Below are positions 24,902 to 33,534 of a stretch of DNA of 64,000 nt, piece by piece. Position 1 is the stretch's first letter, and each line of letters opens with the position of its first letter. Both the position numbers and the translations under genes were made by a program. The notes under the pieces were generated by a model. It was not told the DNA's origin and made no database searches. It saw only the letters and a program-made list of their open reading frames with translations. This stretch comes from Lutispora saccharofermentans (GTDB lineage: Bacteria; Bacillota; Clostridia; Lutisporales; Lutisporaceae): the NCBI RefSeq assembly GCF_024363565.1, contig NZ_JAJEKE010000006.1, positions 124,001 to 188,000 on the forward strand, given 5' to 3'.

Positions 24902-25978
24902 CTATTCCTCACCATCCCATTCCAGAACCAGGCTGTTTTCAGGCTCCCAGCTTAAATATACTTCATCTCCTATATCGTACTTTTCAGCGTTGCCTGTATT
25001 CTGGCGCTGCACAATTACCTCCTGGCCCATGGAATCTACCCTGTATATGGATGTATCACCCACATAGGTAACAAATAATACAGTCCCCTTAAGGCTCAGC
25101 TCCTTAGCCTGCCTGCTCACTTCTATCTTTTCCGGCCTTACTGTTATGGCAGACAATTGGCCCGGCTGAATATTTTTCTCAGACACAAACCTCATAACTC
25201 CATCGTTTTTCAGCCTTAATGCATAGATATTGTCTTGTTTTTCTGCTATGCTGCCCTTAAAGAAGTTTGCCTGGCCCAGAAAGCTTGCTACGAAAGTATC
25301 CTTTGGCGTTTCATATATTTCTTCCGGTGTCCCTATCTGAATGATTTTTCCCGCTTTCATGACGGCGATTCTATCGGATAATGTTAGCGCTTCCTCCTGA
25401 TCATGAGTAACAAATATGGTAGTTATCCCAATCTTTTTTTGTATTTGGCGGAGCTCCACCTGCATTTCGACCCTAAGCTTTTTGTCCAGCGCACTGAGGC
25501 TCTCGTCCAATAAAAGGAGATCAGGCTTTATTACCAGAGCCCTTGCCAATGCCACCCTCTGCTGCTGGCCTCCGGACAGCTGCTTGGGCCTTCTTTTTTC
25601 ATAGCCGGCAAGCCTGACCATCTCAATTGCCTTGGCTACTTCTTCCTTTATATCCTTCTTGCTCATTTTCCTTTGCTCAAGGCCATAGGCTATGTTCTGC
25701 TCCACTGTCATGTGCGGAAAGAGGGCATAGCTTTGAAATACCATGCCGAAGTTTCTGCTGTAAACAGGTATATCGTTGATTATATTGCCGTTTACCTCTA
25801 TGATTCCCCCGTCACATTTTTCAAAGCCTGCCAACAGCCTTAAGGTGGTGGTCTTGCCGCAGCCGGAAGGGCCCAAGAGCGACAGGAAGCTTCCTTTTTC
25901 TATATCAAGGCTGATGCTGTCCAAAACAGTGTTGCCGTCATATTTTTTTGTTAGATTTTTTATACTGAGAAAAGCCAT
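24902..25978 (-). CDS. Pot-like ABC importer ATPase with TOBE domain
   Basis: This 358-residue ATPase has Walker [13 protein letters not shown] (~residue 36), signature LSGGQQQRVALARAL, Walker B LLLLDESLSALD (Glu-Ser in place of the common Glu-Pro) and THDQEEALTLSDR, then a TOBE-type C-terminal domain from ~240. This arrangement fits the polyamine/iron/thiamine-type class. It is the third transporter gene of the operon and lies directly before the kinase. It would energise import of the ligand captured by the lipoprotein at 27,674. Confidence 0.88.
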   Translation of the reverse strand: MAFLSIKNLTKKYDGNTVLDSISLDIEKGSFLSLLGPSGCGKTTTLRLLAGFEKCDGGIIEVNGNIINDIPVYSRNFGMVFQSYALFPHMTVEQNIAYGLEQRKMSKKDIKEEVAKAIEMVRLAGYEKRRPKQLSGGQQQRVALARALVIKPDLLLLDESLSALDKKLRVEMQVELRQIQKKIGITTIFVTHDQEEALTLSDRIAVMKAGKIIQIGTPEEIYETPKDTFVASFLGQANFFKGSIAEKQDNIYALRLKNDGVMRFVSEKNIQPGQLSAITVRPEKIEVSRQAKELSLKGTVLFVTYVGDTSIYRVDSMGQEVIVQRQNTGNAEKYDIGDEVYLSWEPENSLVLEWDGEE

Positions 25979-25994
25979 TTCATCCCTCCTATAT

Positions 25995-26780
25995 CTATCT
26001 GAAAAGGTTCTTTAAGGAAGAACCCATTATAGCCGCAATTATGCTTATGACCAGCAATGATAAAGCAAGAATTATAGTCGATATTGCATTTATCTCCGGT
26101 GTGAAGCCGAATTTAATAGATGAATATATCTCGATCGGCAAGGTAGTAGTGCCGGTAGGTATTAGAAAATACGACAATACAAAGTTATCAAAGGAAACCA
26201 TAAAAGCCATAAAACCTCCTGCCAGCATGGCAGGGGATATCATAGGGAAAATCACCCTTATAAAAGTTGTCCATTCGTTTGCTCCAAGACTATAGGACGC
26301 CTCCTGGACAGATTTGTCCATATCCTGCATCCTGGCGCTTATCACAAGCACCGCATAGGGTAAAGAAATGACGACATGGCCTATGAGGAGCATTAAAAAA
26401 TTTCTATCCAGTCCCAGGGATTTGAGAAGCAGCAGCAAGGACAGCCCCATTATCAGCCATGGTATGGTTAGAGGCAGGACCACCGCAGAGTTTACAAGAG
26501 CCTTGATCTTAGCGCTGGCCTCCTGATTTCCAAGCATCAATGCCGTTGCCAATATGACGCAGATAATCCCTGTGATGGCTGCCAAGTACAGGCTGTTCAT
26601 GGTAGCATCAATAAGCTTTTCATTCTGCGCCAAAGCCTCAAACCATCTCATGCTGAATTTGAAGGGCAAAGCATTATATTGAGACTCATTGAAGGACATG
26701 GCCATCAGGACCGCTATGGGAGCATACAAAAACACAAACACCGCTGCAGTATAAAACCAGTTAAATATCTTCTTGCCCAT
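25995..26780 (-). CDS. Pot-like ABC importer permease (PotC-type)
   Basis: This 261-residue membrane protein has about six transmembrane helices. It starts MGKKIFNWFYTAAVFVFLYAPIAVLMAMSFN and carries the EAA loop EASYSLGANEWTTFIRVIFP at ~145. These fit PotC-type permeases. It lies one base after the stop of the companion permease gene and 16 bases before the ATPase gene, so it is translated as part of one operon. Confidence 0.88.
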   Translation of the reverse strand: MGKKIFNWFYTAAVFVFLYAPIAVLMAMSFNESQYNALPFKFSMRWFEALAQNEKLIDATMNSLYLAAITGIICVILATALMLGNQEASAKIKALVNSAVVLPLTIPWLIMGLSLLLLLKSLGLDRNFLMLLIGHVVISLPYAVLVISARMQDMDKSVQEASYSLGANEWTTFIRVIFPMISPAMLAGGFMAFMVSFDNFVLSYFLIPTGTTTLPIEIYSSIKFGFTPEINAISTIILALSLLVISIIAAIMGSSLKNLFR

Positions 26781-26781
26781 A

Positions 26782-27603
26782 TTACTTCTCCTTATTTAAA
26801 AGTATTGACATGCCTCCCATGGACAGTAATACCATGGACAGCAATATGAAAGCTATGGCCGCGCCAAAGTTCCAGCCGTATATCTCAAAAAATTGATCCT
26901 CTATAACGGTGCCTATGACCGAGCCGTTGACACCGCCCAATATCCTTGGCTCCACGAAGCTGCCGAGGCAGGGGACGAAGACCAATATGGAGCCTGTTAT
27001 TATGCCCGGCTTGCTCAGAGGCAGTATTATGCGCCGGAAGGTTTCTACAGGTCCGGCTCCCAAGCTTCTTGATGCATCTATTATTGAATTGTCCAGCTTC
27101 TCCAAAGCCATATAGATGGTTATTACCATATATGGGAAAAATATATGCACCAAGCCTATGATTGCAGCTTTGCTTGTAAAGAGTATGCCTAAATCCGTAC
27201 TGCGTATCAGCCCCATGCTGTTCAGGAACTGTGCCAATACTCCCCCATCCCGCAGGAATACGAGCCATGAGTATGCACGCACCAGCTGACTGGTCCAGAA
27301 GGGTATTATGATGAGCAGCAGCAGCAGATTCTTGCCTTTATTTATGGCCTTGGCCATTATATAAGCCATCGGATAAGCCAGTATCATGCATATGAAGGTT
27401 ACGATAAGGCTCATCTTGATGGTTTTCCAGGTAAGCTTTAGATAAAAGCCCTTGCTGAAAAACTTGGCATAGTTTTGCAGGGTCAATCGGGCTGTTTCCC
27501 CATCGCTCAAAAAGCTGTAATAAAGCATTATAAATAGTGGGACTATAGCAAAGGCAAATAATATAAACATTGCCGGGCTCATCAGGAGCACTTTCTTTTT
27601 CAC
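26782..27603 (-). CDS. Pot-like ABC importer permease (PotB-type)
   Basis: This 273-residue membrane protein opens with KKKVLLMSPAMFILFAFAIVP and carries the EAA loop DASRSLGAGPVETFRRIILP. GTG at 27,603 is chosen because AAGGAGGT lies six bases upstream; longer frames include untranslated leader. It pairs with the PotC-type permease. It is separated from the binding-protein gene by 70 bases containing two competing hairpins. Confidence 0.88.
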   Translation of the reverse strand: MKKKVLLMSPAMFILFAFAIVPLFIMLYYSFLSDGETARLTLQNYAKFFSKGFYLKLTWKTIKMSLIVTFICMILAYPMAYIMAKAINKGKNLLLLLIIIPFWTSQLVRAYSWLVFLRDGGVLAQFLNSMGLIRSTDLGILFTSKAAIIGLVHIFFPYMVITIYMALEKLDNSIIDASRSLGAGPVETFRRIILPLSKPGIITGSILVFVPCLGSFVEPRILGGVNGSVIGTVIEDQFFEIYGWNFGAAIAFILLSMVLLSMGGMSILLNKEK

Positions 27604-27632
27604 CGACTTACCTCCTTGAAATATTATCCGTT

Positions 27633-27665
27633 TAAGCAGCAATGAGGCTGCTTAAAAGCAGCCTC
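27633..27665 (-). promoter_or_regulatory. competing hairpins between binding-protein and permease genes
   Basis: Two stems share the same bases and cannot form together: TAAGCAGC/GCTGCTTA (27,633-27,654) and GAGGCTGCTT/AAGCAGCCTC (27,644-27,665). Intercistronic stems here usually protect the upstream binding-protein mRNA or reduce read-through. Confidence 0.6.
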
Positions 27666-27673
27666 CAAAATCA

Positions 27674-28777
27674 TTACTGAGCTTTGACCTCCTGCCACAG
27701 CTCGTTCCATTCCCTTTTCACATCTTCGCCATGGTATGATATGAAGAACAGCTTATTCAAGCTTTCTTCGCTCAGGTTCATCTCTTGTATGGTTTTTTCA
27801 TCAAGAGCCTTCACCGCTTCTGAGTTTACAGGAGCCGGACCGCCCTTTTTGACCCAATCCTCTTGGAATTCCTTGCTTATCATATAATCAATAAATTTAA
27901 ATGCCAGATCTTTATTCGGAGCATTTTTTACCACTCCCCAATAGTCCACCCATCCGATAGCACCTTCATTGGGAACTACGTATTCAATAGGCTCTCCCTC
28001 CTGCTTCATGGCTGCGGCCTGGCCGCTCCACATCATTCCTATGGCTATCTGCTTGTTTGCAAAAAGCTTGGACCATTCATCCCCGGTTTTCCAATATGTC
28101 CTGTTCAGCGGCTTTTGTTCAATAAGCTTTTTCTTTATTGCTTCCAGGTCCGAAGGATTGCTGGGGTCCTGGCCCAAAGCGATAGCCGCCGTCATCACTG
28201 CGTCATTGAAGTCATCCCTGAAGGCTATCATGCCTTTGTATTTTTCATCCCACAGCACATTGACGGAATCAACCTTTTCCTTCACCAGTTCGCTGTTATA
28301 AGCAATGGCTGTAGAGCCCCACACCCAAGGCACTGCATAGGTCTTGCCGTCCTGCTTGTTTTCCGGAAGAGTCGTAAACTTATCAAATATGTATTTATAG
28401 TTTTCCATACTGCTGCCGTCTACCTCTTCCAAAAGCCCTTCCTTTATCGCTACCGGCAATATTGACGCATTGGGCAGAATCACATCTATCTTGCCTACGC
28501 CGCCTGTTCTCAGCTTGGTCAGCAATTCTTCCTCGGAAGCCATATACTCATGGACAACCTTGCAATCATATTTCTGCTCAAAGTATTCGATGACTTTGCT
28601 GTCATCAGAGCCGTAGTCCTTCCAGTTGACCACCACGAGAATAGGCTTGCTGCCTTCAGCTGCCTTATTGCCTTCATTTCCTCCTTCAGTTTTGCTTCCA
28701 CAGGCAGCAAGAGCCATTGCCATGCTCAATATGATGATCGCTGCTATGAAGCTTTTGATGATTCTCCTCTTTCTCAT
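27674..28777 (-). CDS. Pot-like extracellular substrate-binding lipoprotein
   Basis: This 367-residue lipoprotein has signal MRKRRIIKSFIAAIIILSM and lipobox LAAC (~27). The body is of the PotD/extracellular-binding type: VVNWKDYGSDDSKVIEYFEQ, ILPNASILPVAIKEGLLEE, YAVPWVWGSTAIAYNSELV and AIGMMWSGQAAAMKQEG. Polyamine binders share this fold, but the acidic polyamine-contact residues cannot be verified by eye. The downstream kinase and N-glycosidase point to a riboside-like or cationic ligand. It is the first gene of the operon and is probably the most highly expressed. Confidence 0.88.
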   Translation of the reverse strand: MRKRRIIKSFIAAIIILSMAMALAACGSKTEGGNEGNKAAEGSKPILVVVNWKDYGSDDSKVIEYFEQKYDCKVVHEYMASEEELLTKLRTGGVGKIDVILPNASILPVAIKEGLLEEVDGSSMENYKYIFDKFTTLPENKQDGKTYAVPWVWGSTAIAYNSELVKEKVDSVNVLWDEKYKGMIAFRDDFNDAVMTAAIALGQDPSNPSDLEAIKKKLIEQKPLNRTYWKTGDEWSKLFANKQIAIGMMWSGQAAAMKQEGEPIEYVVPNEGAIGWVDYWGVVKNAPNKDLAFKFIDYMISKEFQEDWVKKGGPAPVNSEAVKALDEKTIQEMNLSEESLNKLFFISYHGEDVKREWNELWQEVKAQ

Positions 28778-28834
28778 TCCTTATTCCTCCATTCAAAAAA
28801 TTATTGGATAAATTTATGCTTATTTTTTATTTGC

Positions 28835-29554
28835 CTAGGGTATATATGTATCCATATTGGCCACAATATTGAAATCCATCTTGGGACCATATATCACTTT
28901 TACCCTTTCAACCTCCACATTGTTCATATCATACACCTTCCCTTGGGCTGTCAGCAAAGGCATAGGCCTGTCGAAGGAAAAGATCTCCCTGGATAATTTG
29001 TCGCTTTGTATGCAAGTCAGCTTGAGTTCGGCCCTTTTAGGATGTATGTCATATTTTGTGCGCATGATATTGTATAATGACTCTACGGCAAAGTCATGAT
29101 CTTCTATGGCCGGAAATAAATCCAATGGGATCAATGAAGCATCTATAGTGAGATATAAGGGTCTATCATCATCCTTCTTTACGCCTCTGGCTCTTTTGAT
29201 CTCCAGATACTCCCTGCCATCCGCTATCGTCTTGCGGATGCTTATAAGCTTCGATACCGGAGTCTCGTTCCTGCTCTTGAGGTAATCGGTAAACCCTCCG
29301 AAATTCCAAACATTGTACTTCATTTGCTTAAAGCATACGAAAGTACCTTTGCCATGCACTTGATGCAGGTATCCCTCATTTACCAGAGTGGATATGGCCT
29401 TGCGCACGGTTGCCCTCGTTATCCCAAACCTGGAAGACAACTGAGTCTCGGAGGGTATCATATCGCCTTCCCCGTATTTGCCCTTCAATATGTCCTCCTT
29501 CAATATGCGCTGCAATTGGACATATAAAGGTAAGGGATCATTCTTATTCAGCAA
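28835..29554 (-). CDS. GntR family regulator with UTRA domain
   Basis: This 239-residue regulator has an N-terminal winged helix (PLPLYVQLQRILKEDILKG, IPSETQLSSRFGITRATVRK, NEGYLHQVHGKGTFV) and a UTRA ligand-binding domain (~80-239: LISIRKTIADGREYLEIKRA, RPLYLTIDASLIP, RVKVIYGPKMDFNI). TTG at 29,554 is chosen because GAGGAGGTG lies just upstream. It precedes the Pot-like operon on the same strand with 57 bases between them, so it probably controls that operon in response to the imported compound. A perfect dyad in its own promoter suggests autoregulation. Confidence 0.9.
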   Translation of the reverse strand: MLNKNDPLPLYVQLQRILKEDILKGKYGEGDMIPSETQLSSRFGITRATVRKAISTLVNEGYLHQVHGKGTFVCFKQMKYNVWNFGGFTDYLKSRNETPVSKLISIRKTIADGREYLEIKRARGVKKDDDRPLYLTIDASLIPLDLFPAIEDHDFAVESLYNIMRTKYDIHPKRAELKLTCIQSDKLSREIFSFDRPMPLLTAQGKVYDMNNVEVERVKVIYGPKMDFNIVANMDTYIP

Positions 29555-29637
29555 ATTTTCACCTCCTCTTGTATACATGTCTATACAAGTTTAGCTATAA
29601 TATATATTAGACATAAATAAAAAAATTCCTTCTTAAA
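29538..29637. repeat. 100-bp direct repeat, copy 1 (GntR/UTRA promoter region)
   Basis: This segment covers the first codons, ribosome-binding site, operator and promoter of the GntR/UTRA gene. It recurs in the same orientation at 45,740-45,839 with about five mismatches and no gaps, offset exactly 16,202 bases. Confidence 0.9.
29568..29589. promoter_or_regulatory. GntR/UTRA operator
   Basis: CTTGTATA-N6-TATACAAG is a perfect 8+8 dyad lying 13 bases ahead of the TTG start. AT-rich promoter sequence (TATAATATATATTAG in the opposite sense) adjoins it. A second identical site lies at 45,770. Confidence 0.75.
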
Positions 29638-29713
29638 TGCCCCATATCAATAAGAATACTTTTGGTCTTGAGATTTGCCGCAGGATTTTCAGTCCCGCGG
29701 CTTTTCTCTTACC

Positions 29714-30140
29714 CTAAATTCTGCCCATAAAGTTGAAATAGACATCAACCTGCTGGGTATAGTTTTTCTTTTTCCACGGTTCGGAACGCTCATGCACCCC
29801 AATCTTCTCGATAAAAACTCCTGCACAATTTCAGGCGTTAGCCCCTGAATATCGGTATAACTGTCCACGATTGCCATAAAACGGTCGGCGTTGAACATTT
29901 TGTCCTGCCCCAGCTTGCAGGAATTGCTGGGTATGCTCCTTGGCTTCGGCTGTGACCCGCTGAATCTCTGCCAGCATGATTTGGTGCAACGCCATGGCCT
30001 TGATGGTGTGGGGTGTACACGCCTCCTTGTACTAGTGGTATTTTCCGCAGACATAAGTAAATTGGCTTTCGTTCCAACTTCCGCATCGGCACAGGTAGTG
30101 CTTTGTTCCGCAGGCGGTATGGTGCCGCTTCGCTCCAAAA
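29714..30140 (-). pseudogene. C-terminal remnant of a large serine recombinase
   Basis: The minus strand encodes pieces typical of the C-terminal part of large serine recombinases in clostridial mobile elements: MLAEIQRVTAEAKEHTQQF, then ADRFMAIVDSYTDIQGLTPE, then after a one-base frameshift KIGVHERSEPWKKKNY and VDVYFNFMGRI ending at 29,714. The parts lie in three frames, so the gene is dead. The N-terminal catalytic domain is absent. It marks the left part of the mosaic island. Confidence 0.8.
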
Positions 30141-30374
30141 GCCGAAAACCATGTTCACACCTCCTTTCGGGGAAAAATATAAAGTATGAATATCAAAATG
30201 GGAAATTTACCGTTTCACCCTTTAAGATATAGAAATAGAAGGCGGCGACGGAGTCCACTTTGCATCCCCTTGAACTACTAAAGTTAACAATAATAACGAA
30301 CGAAATAATAAATAATCTTTTCTCAATGTTTTTGAAATCGCATAAAATTAAATTTTCTGCTATATCAAGCTGTC
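30141..30374. other. non-coding junction sequence in the island
   Basis: I see no supported gene here. The stretch includes an AT-rich segment (30,280-30,360) and ends near a strong discontinuity in base composition. It is probably assembled from deleted mobile-element parts. Confidence 0.4.
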
Positions 30375-30494
30375 ATGAAATGTGGCGGCGGCTGCAACCA
30401 GAATATCGGCATTTACGGACAGAATTATATCGAGGGCAACGAACAGAGCTATGAAGGAGTCGCATTCACGGAAGGCGGCATGGAGGTGTTTTAA
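30375..30494 (+). pseudogene. 39-codon C-terminal fragment of an unrecognised mobile-element gene
   Basis: The frame reads MKCGGGCNQNIGIYGQNYIE then GNEQSYEGVAFTEGGMEVF and stops. It has no ribosome-binding site and a composition unlike its AT-rich upstream flank, so it looks like the 3' end of a larger gene. I cannot name the family. Confidence 0.4.
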
Positions 30495-30739
30495 TTATAA
30501 TCAGCTTGACAAACGCTGGGCTGAGACATGATATACGGCACTTCCGGCACCATCGGTGAGGGCAGCTGTGCCCCGCCAGCCATAAGCGCGGTCAGCAGAA
30601 GTGGGATCTGTCGCTGATTATGAACGAAGCCCGGAAAGGCGCTGCCGCAGGCGGCCCGTTTTGGGCAATTGGCAATTGGCAATTGACGTAAGGTAAACAA
30701 CATGATTTATATATTCCATCCACAGAACATACCAACCTT
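30495..30739. other. GC-rich junction, no supported gene
   Basis: Short frames exist on both strands but none has a ribosome-binding site or recognisable motif. The tandem AATTGGCAATTGGCAATTG at about 30,664-30,683 is a small direct repeat. Confidence 0.4.
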
Positions 30740-31146
30740 TTGGATTTTACATGCTTATGCGCTGCAGACAGTGATATGCCCATCAAAAATATGGTGGACA
30801 GCTTTGTTTTGAAACAGTTTATCATCTATAATATGCGCAATTTTTTCCACTTTACTGAGGTGGTTCTGGACAGCGGCATGGGCAATATCGTCTGCGGCAC
30901 GAATATGGAAGCGATTCAGAGGGAGATTACCGAATGTCTGAGTGAGCAGGGCATGACCCGACATCACCCCAAGGAACGGGTGAAAGAGACGGAGGGTATC
31001 CGGCAATACTGGTTTGAATGTGAAAATGTACATATTGCCGTTCTTTCCTCCCAGCCGAGAATGGAAGCCACCACTGCGGCTATCGGACTTTCCTCTTGGC
31101 TCTCCGCTGTCGGCGCTTCCGTCTGCTATGTAGAGGAAAATCAAAG
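30740..31146 (+). pseudogene. fragment resembling a ParA/MinD-type ATPase of a mobile element
   Basis: The frame contains TEVVLDSGMGNIVCGTNMEA and, near its end, HIAVLSSQPRMEATTAAIGL followed by SSWLSAVGASVCYVEEN. The second part resembles the beta1-P-loop-helix of ParA-like proteins, but the P-loop lysine is missing (RMEATTAA). The reading frame then runs into the inverted duplication at 31,147 and picks up antisense codons. It is therefore truncated and probably not functional. Confidence 0.5.
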
Positions 31147-31686
31147 AAGTTGCTGCAATGTTTGTTCAGAGGACGTAACGCCGCATCTATTGGATAGATA
31201 CACATCCTGACTGCCGCCTTCAACAAAATCAAGAAAGAAGCTGTGTAAATCCAACAGGAGAACCGATGGATATACTTGTAATTTCTCTAGCAATAGCTTT
31301 TCGAGAGCCTGATGGTAAGGCTGATAATATTGGATTACTCGTCGGTTAATCTCATTCTCATCTAGCGGTGAAGAGTACAAAGAGCTGCCTTGTGTGTTCT
31401 CATGATAGACAACTGTCTTGCGATAATCTCCACTTCTTGCACTCTCAATTGAGCGATTCATATCCACCACATATCGGCTTAGCTGATTGATGATTGTGGT
31501 GCATCCCATTGCGGGAAGAAAGTCGTAAAGTTCCGGCAAGAACCAATCCGAATTTGACAAGCATGCGCTACCAAGGAGGCGTTTGCGAATATCTTGAGGA
31601 ACAAATACTCCGCTGTGGGGTAAATCAATTACCACTGGAAACTGATGTACATTTTCATTCAAGATTTTGTAGTGTTCCATATTCAT
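31141..31686 (-). pseudogene. 3'-truncated N-formylglutamate amidohydrolase family gene (copy A)
   Basis: The first ~180 residues match the intact gene at 58,380 (NMEHY.ILNENVHQFPVVID, PHSGVFVP, LLLDLHSFFLDFVEGG), with about 10% differences. The match stops at TLQQL, where the inverted duplication ends; one further codon and a stop come from foreign sequence. About 80 C-terminal residues are lost, so activity is doubtful. Confidence 0.88.
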
Positions 31687-31697
31687 TCATCCCAATC

Positions 31698-32618
31698 TTA
31701 CTTATACTTTGTGTCGTTTTTGGACCCTATGGATGACCCATCAATTAGTTCCTTCAGGCCATGTTGCTTCCTGAAAATCCCCAACAGCACGGCTACAAAA
31801 TATGCCTTAACCGTATTGCCCAGGACTTCTTCAATCACGCGGGGAATCCATATAGCTGCAAACGGAAGTACCTTCCATGCGGTAAAGATTGTTTCCCGCA
31901 ATACGACTGTGTTTAGGGTAGTTACAATCAGACCAGAACCAATCATAACGATAAGAAGCTGGGGTATTTGCCCTCTGCTTGTGTCATGAAGAAACTTCTT
32001 TGATATAAAAAGATCAGCGGTTAGCAAAAGAATACCGAGAGCAGCGCTGCCGATAAGCCCTGCTGTTACGAAGGTAATGTAGGTCGCCAGATTTCCTGAT
32101 GGGTCTTTCGTGTCAATTGTTCTTGTAATAAGCATTTTGCTGACAAGGTGCATATTGTCTGTATTGATGTTTTCTTTTTGTACATGGTCATAAAAGCCAT
32201 TGTCAATACCATCGGCAGACAGAAATGCAATATTAAAAATGCCTACTAACAATAAAAGAGCGGAACATACTGCAACTGCAATTCTCATTTTCTTACTGTC
32301 TTTATTTCGCAACGCATTCCATAATGCGCCCCTGATAAATCCACCAGCAGCTACTACCAGCGTCATGAGGGGGATATAGGTTCCCACAGGCTTCAATAAA
32401 TAGCCTAAAAAGTCAGAAAGCCCTGATACAATAGCGCCATACACAGGCCCAAATAAAAGGGATGGCATGATGGAGAAAATGCCGGAAATTCCAATGCTCA
32501 TTCCATTTTGTCCAAACATGGGTATGTAAAAGAAAAATGTTGTTTTCAAAGCGAGTGAAATACTGAGGAATACCGCAGATATTGTGATGCGGCGCACATA
32601 TAAAGATGAGCCTTTCAA
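31698..32618 (-). CDS. folT: folate-family ECF transporter S component (copy A)
   Basis: This 306-residue membrane protein is the substrate-binding S component of an energy-coupling-factor importer. It starts at TTG behind AAGGGAGAAG. It has SAVFLSISLALKTTFFFYIP near the N-terminus, GISGIFSIMPSLLFGPVYGA and SGLSDFLGYLLKPVGTYIPL at 50-85, as in FolT-like proteins. It is longer than a typical S component because of a ~70-residue insertion in the middle (~125-200). The THF riboswitch upstream supports folate as ligand. It differs from copy B at about six residues. The ECF A/A'/T module is not in this window. Confidence 0.82.
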   Translation of the reverse strand: MKGSSLYVRRITISAVFLSISLALKTTFFFYIPMFGQNGMSIGISGIFSIMPSLLFGPVYGAIVSGLSDFLGYLLKPVGTYIPLMTLVVAAGGFIRGALWNALRNKDSKKMRIAVAVCSALLLLVGIFNIAFLSADGIDNGFYDHVQKENINTDNMHLVSKMLITRTIDTKDPSGNLATYITFVTAGLIGSAALGILLLTADLFISKKFLHDTSRGQIPQLLIVMIGSGLIVTTLNTVVLRETIFTAWKVLPFAAIWIPRVIEEVLGNTVKAYFVAVLLGIFRKQHGLKELIDGSSIGSKNDTKYK

Positions 32619-32699
32619 TTTAACTTCTCCCTTCTTAATAAGCGTATTCTAGAAAGTTTATCGTTAAATTGATTTGCTAAGTTGCGACCATAAAAAACA

Positions 32700-32734
32700 C
32701 CTCCTGTTATGCAGCACAGCTACATAACAAGAGG
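32700..32734 (-). terminator. terminator after THF riboswitch, copy A
   Basis: Mirror of 57,332-57,366: CCTCTTGTTATG pairs with CATAACAGGAGG and is followed by a T-run on the minus strand. Confidence 0.85.
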
Positions 32735-32761
32735 CATAATGATTACACCGCTTCTCCTTAT

Positions 32762-32881
32762 GTAGCAGCGGGATGCGAATCTTGTACCGTAAGCCTGCAA
32801 AGGCTTTTCGTCCCTCTGACAACTCCCCGTTCAGAAGGCACTGAAAATCAATGATTTACGCACAAAATCCTACTCTGCTCT
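32762..32881 (-). promoter_or_regulatory. THF (tetrahydrofolate) riboswitch, copy A
   Basis: On the minus strand the landmarks GAGTAGG, TGTGCGTAAATC, CAGTGCC, ACGGGGAGTTGTC, GGACGAAA and GATTCGCATCCCGCT occur in order, matching the THF riboswitch class. It is identical in layout to copy B. Confidence 0.88.
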
Positions 32882-32955
32882 TATATTCATAATTCTTTCT
32901 GAATGAAAATCACAACATTCAGAAAGAAATAAAAAAACCCACCAATCCAAGCATC

Positions 32956-33026
32956 ATGCACAGACGGTCGGCTTCATAAAACGCTATACTTCCTGTGGTT
33001 ATTTCCACTTCCGTCAGTCATATAGC
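32956..33026 (-). promoter_or_regulatory. ZTP-type (pfl) riboswitch, copy A
   Basis: On the minus strand, a stem GCTATA/TATAGC encloses TGACTGACGGAA, the hairpin GTGG/CCAC and AGGAAG, followed by GCCGACCGTCTGTGCA. This matches the ZTP riboswitch class, with one deviation (CTGTGC instead of the usual CTGGGC). Confidence 0.72.
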
Positions 33027-33032
33027 ATATTC

Positions 33033-33061
33033 ATATTATCACTACTTGTTAATATTGTCAA
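33033..33061 (-). promoter_or_regulatory. promoter of folate operon, copy A
   Basis: Mirror of 57,005-57,033: TTGACA, 17-base spacer, TAATAT on the minus strand, just inside the duplication boundary. Confidence 0.8.
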
Positions 33062-33152
33062 TTTCAATTCCGAACCAAGTTCAGAGATGTTGATGATATT
33101 TGTTTCATCAGATATAATAAGATGCGTAATTTAACATTTCATAACATAAAGG

Positions 33153-33184
33153 CGGCATTCCGCAACAATTCTATTGAAAACGGC
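33153..33184 (+). repeat. 32-bp direct repeat, copy 1
   Basis: GGCATTCCGCAACAATTCTA plus TTGAAAACGG recurs at 41,567-41,598 with a few changes. The two copies bracket the two-component remnants and the D-amino-acid cassette. Confidence 0.75.
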
Positions 33185-33291
33185 TGTATGATTTGAAAAA
33201 ATAATAAAATGGGCTGCATACAAAAAATCAAGTCAAATACACCTAATTTCTTTTTATGCAAGCAGAGCCGTACGGAGATTGTTAGGAGAAA

Positions 33292-33534
33292 ATGATGGTG
33301 AAAATTGCAATATGTGATGATAAGAAATCCGCATGTGAAGATTTAAGACATAAGATACTCACCTATATGGAAGAAAGAAAAGATCATTGTAAAATAGAAT
33401 GCTTTTTTAGTGCTGCAGAACTTTTGCAGACTTCATGTCCTTACGATATTTTTTTCTGGACATACAGATGCCAGAACAAGATGGACTTTCATTAGCAAAA
33501 AAGATATGGGAGAAAGGAAATCAATGGCAGGGAT
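33292..33534 (+). pseudogene. LytTR/AgrA-type response regulator fragment, frameshifted
   Basis: The receiver domain starts VKIAICDDKKSACEDLR with the acidic pair DD, but the frame breaks near 33,450. The next frame continues DIQMPEQDGLSLAKKIWEKG, containing the phospho-acceptor Asp. The rest of the receiver and any DNA-binding domain are missing. TTAGGAGAAA gives a ribosome-binding site. It is a decayed regulator. Confidence 0.75.

Larger units (their letters stand above)
31147..33066 (-). repeat. 1.92-kb inverted duplication, copy A
   Basis: This segment is the reverse complement of 57,000-58,919. Landmarks obey the relation x + y = 90,066 throughout, so there are no insertions or deletions between the copies. 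It includes promoter, ZTP-type riboswitch, THF riboswitch, ECF gene and most of the second gene. Confidence 0.95.

Noticed and set aside
26885..27268. 127-codon frame antisense-phase within the PotB-type permease gene
   Set aside because: It shares the strand with a full-length permease in another frame and shows Arg/His-rich out-of-frame composition, so it is a shadow.
30495..30739. Short frames on both strands as genes
   Set aside because: They have no ribosome-binding sites, no recognisable motifs and lie at a composite junction.
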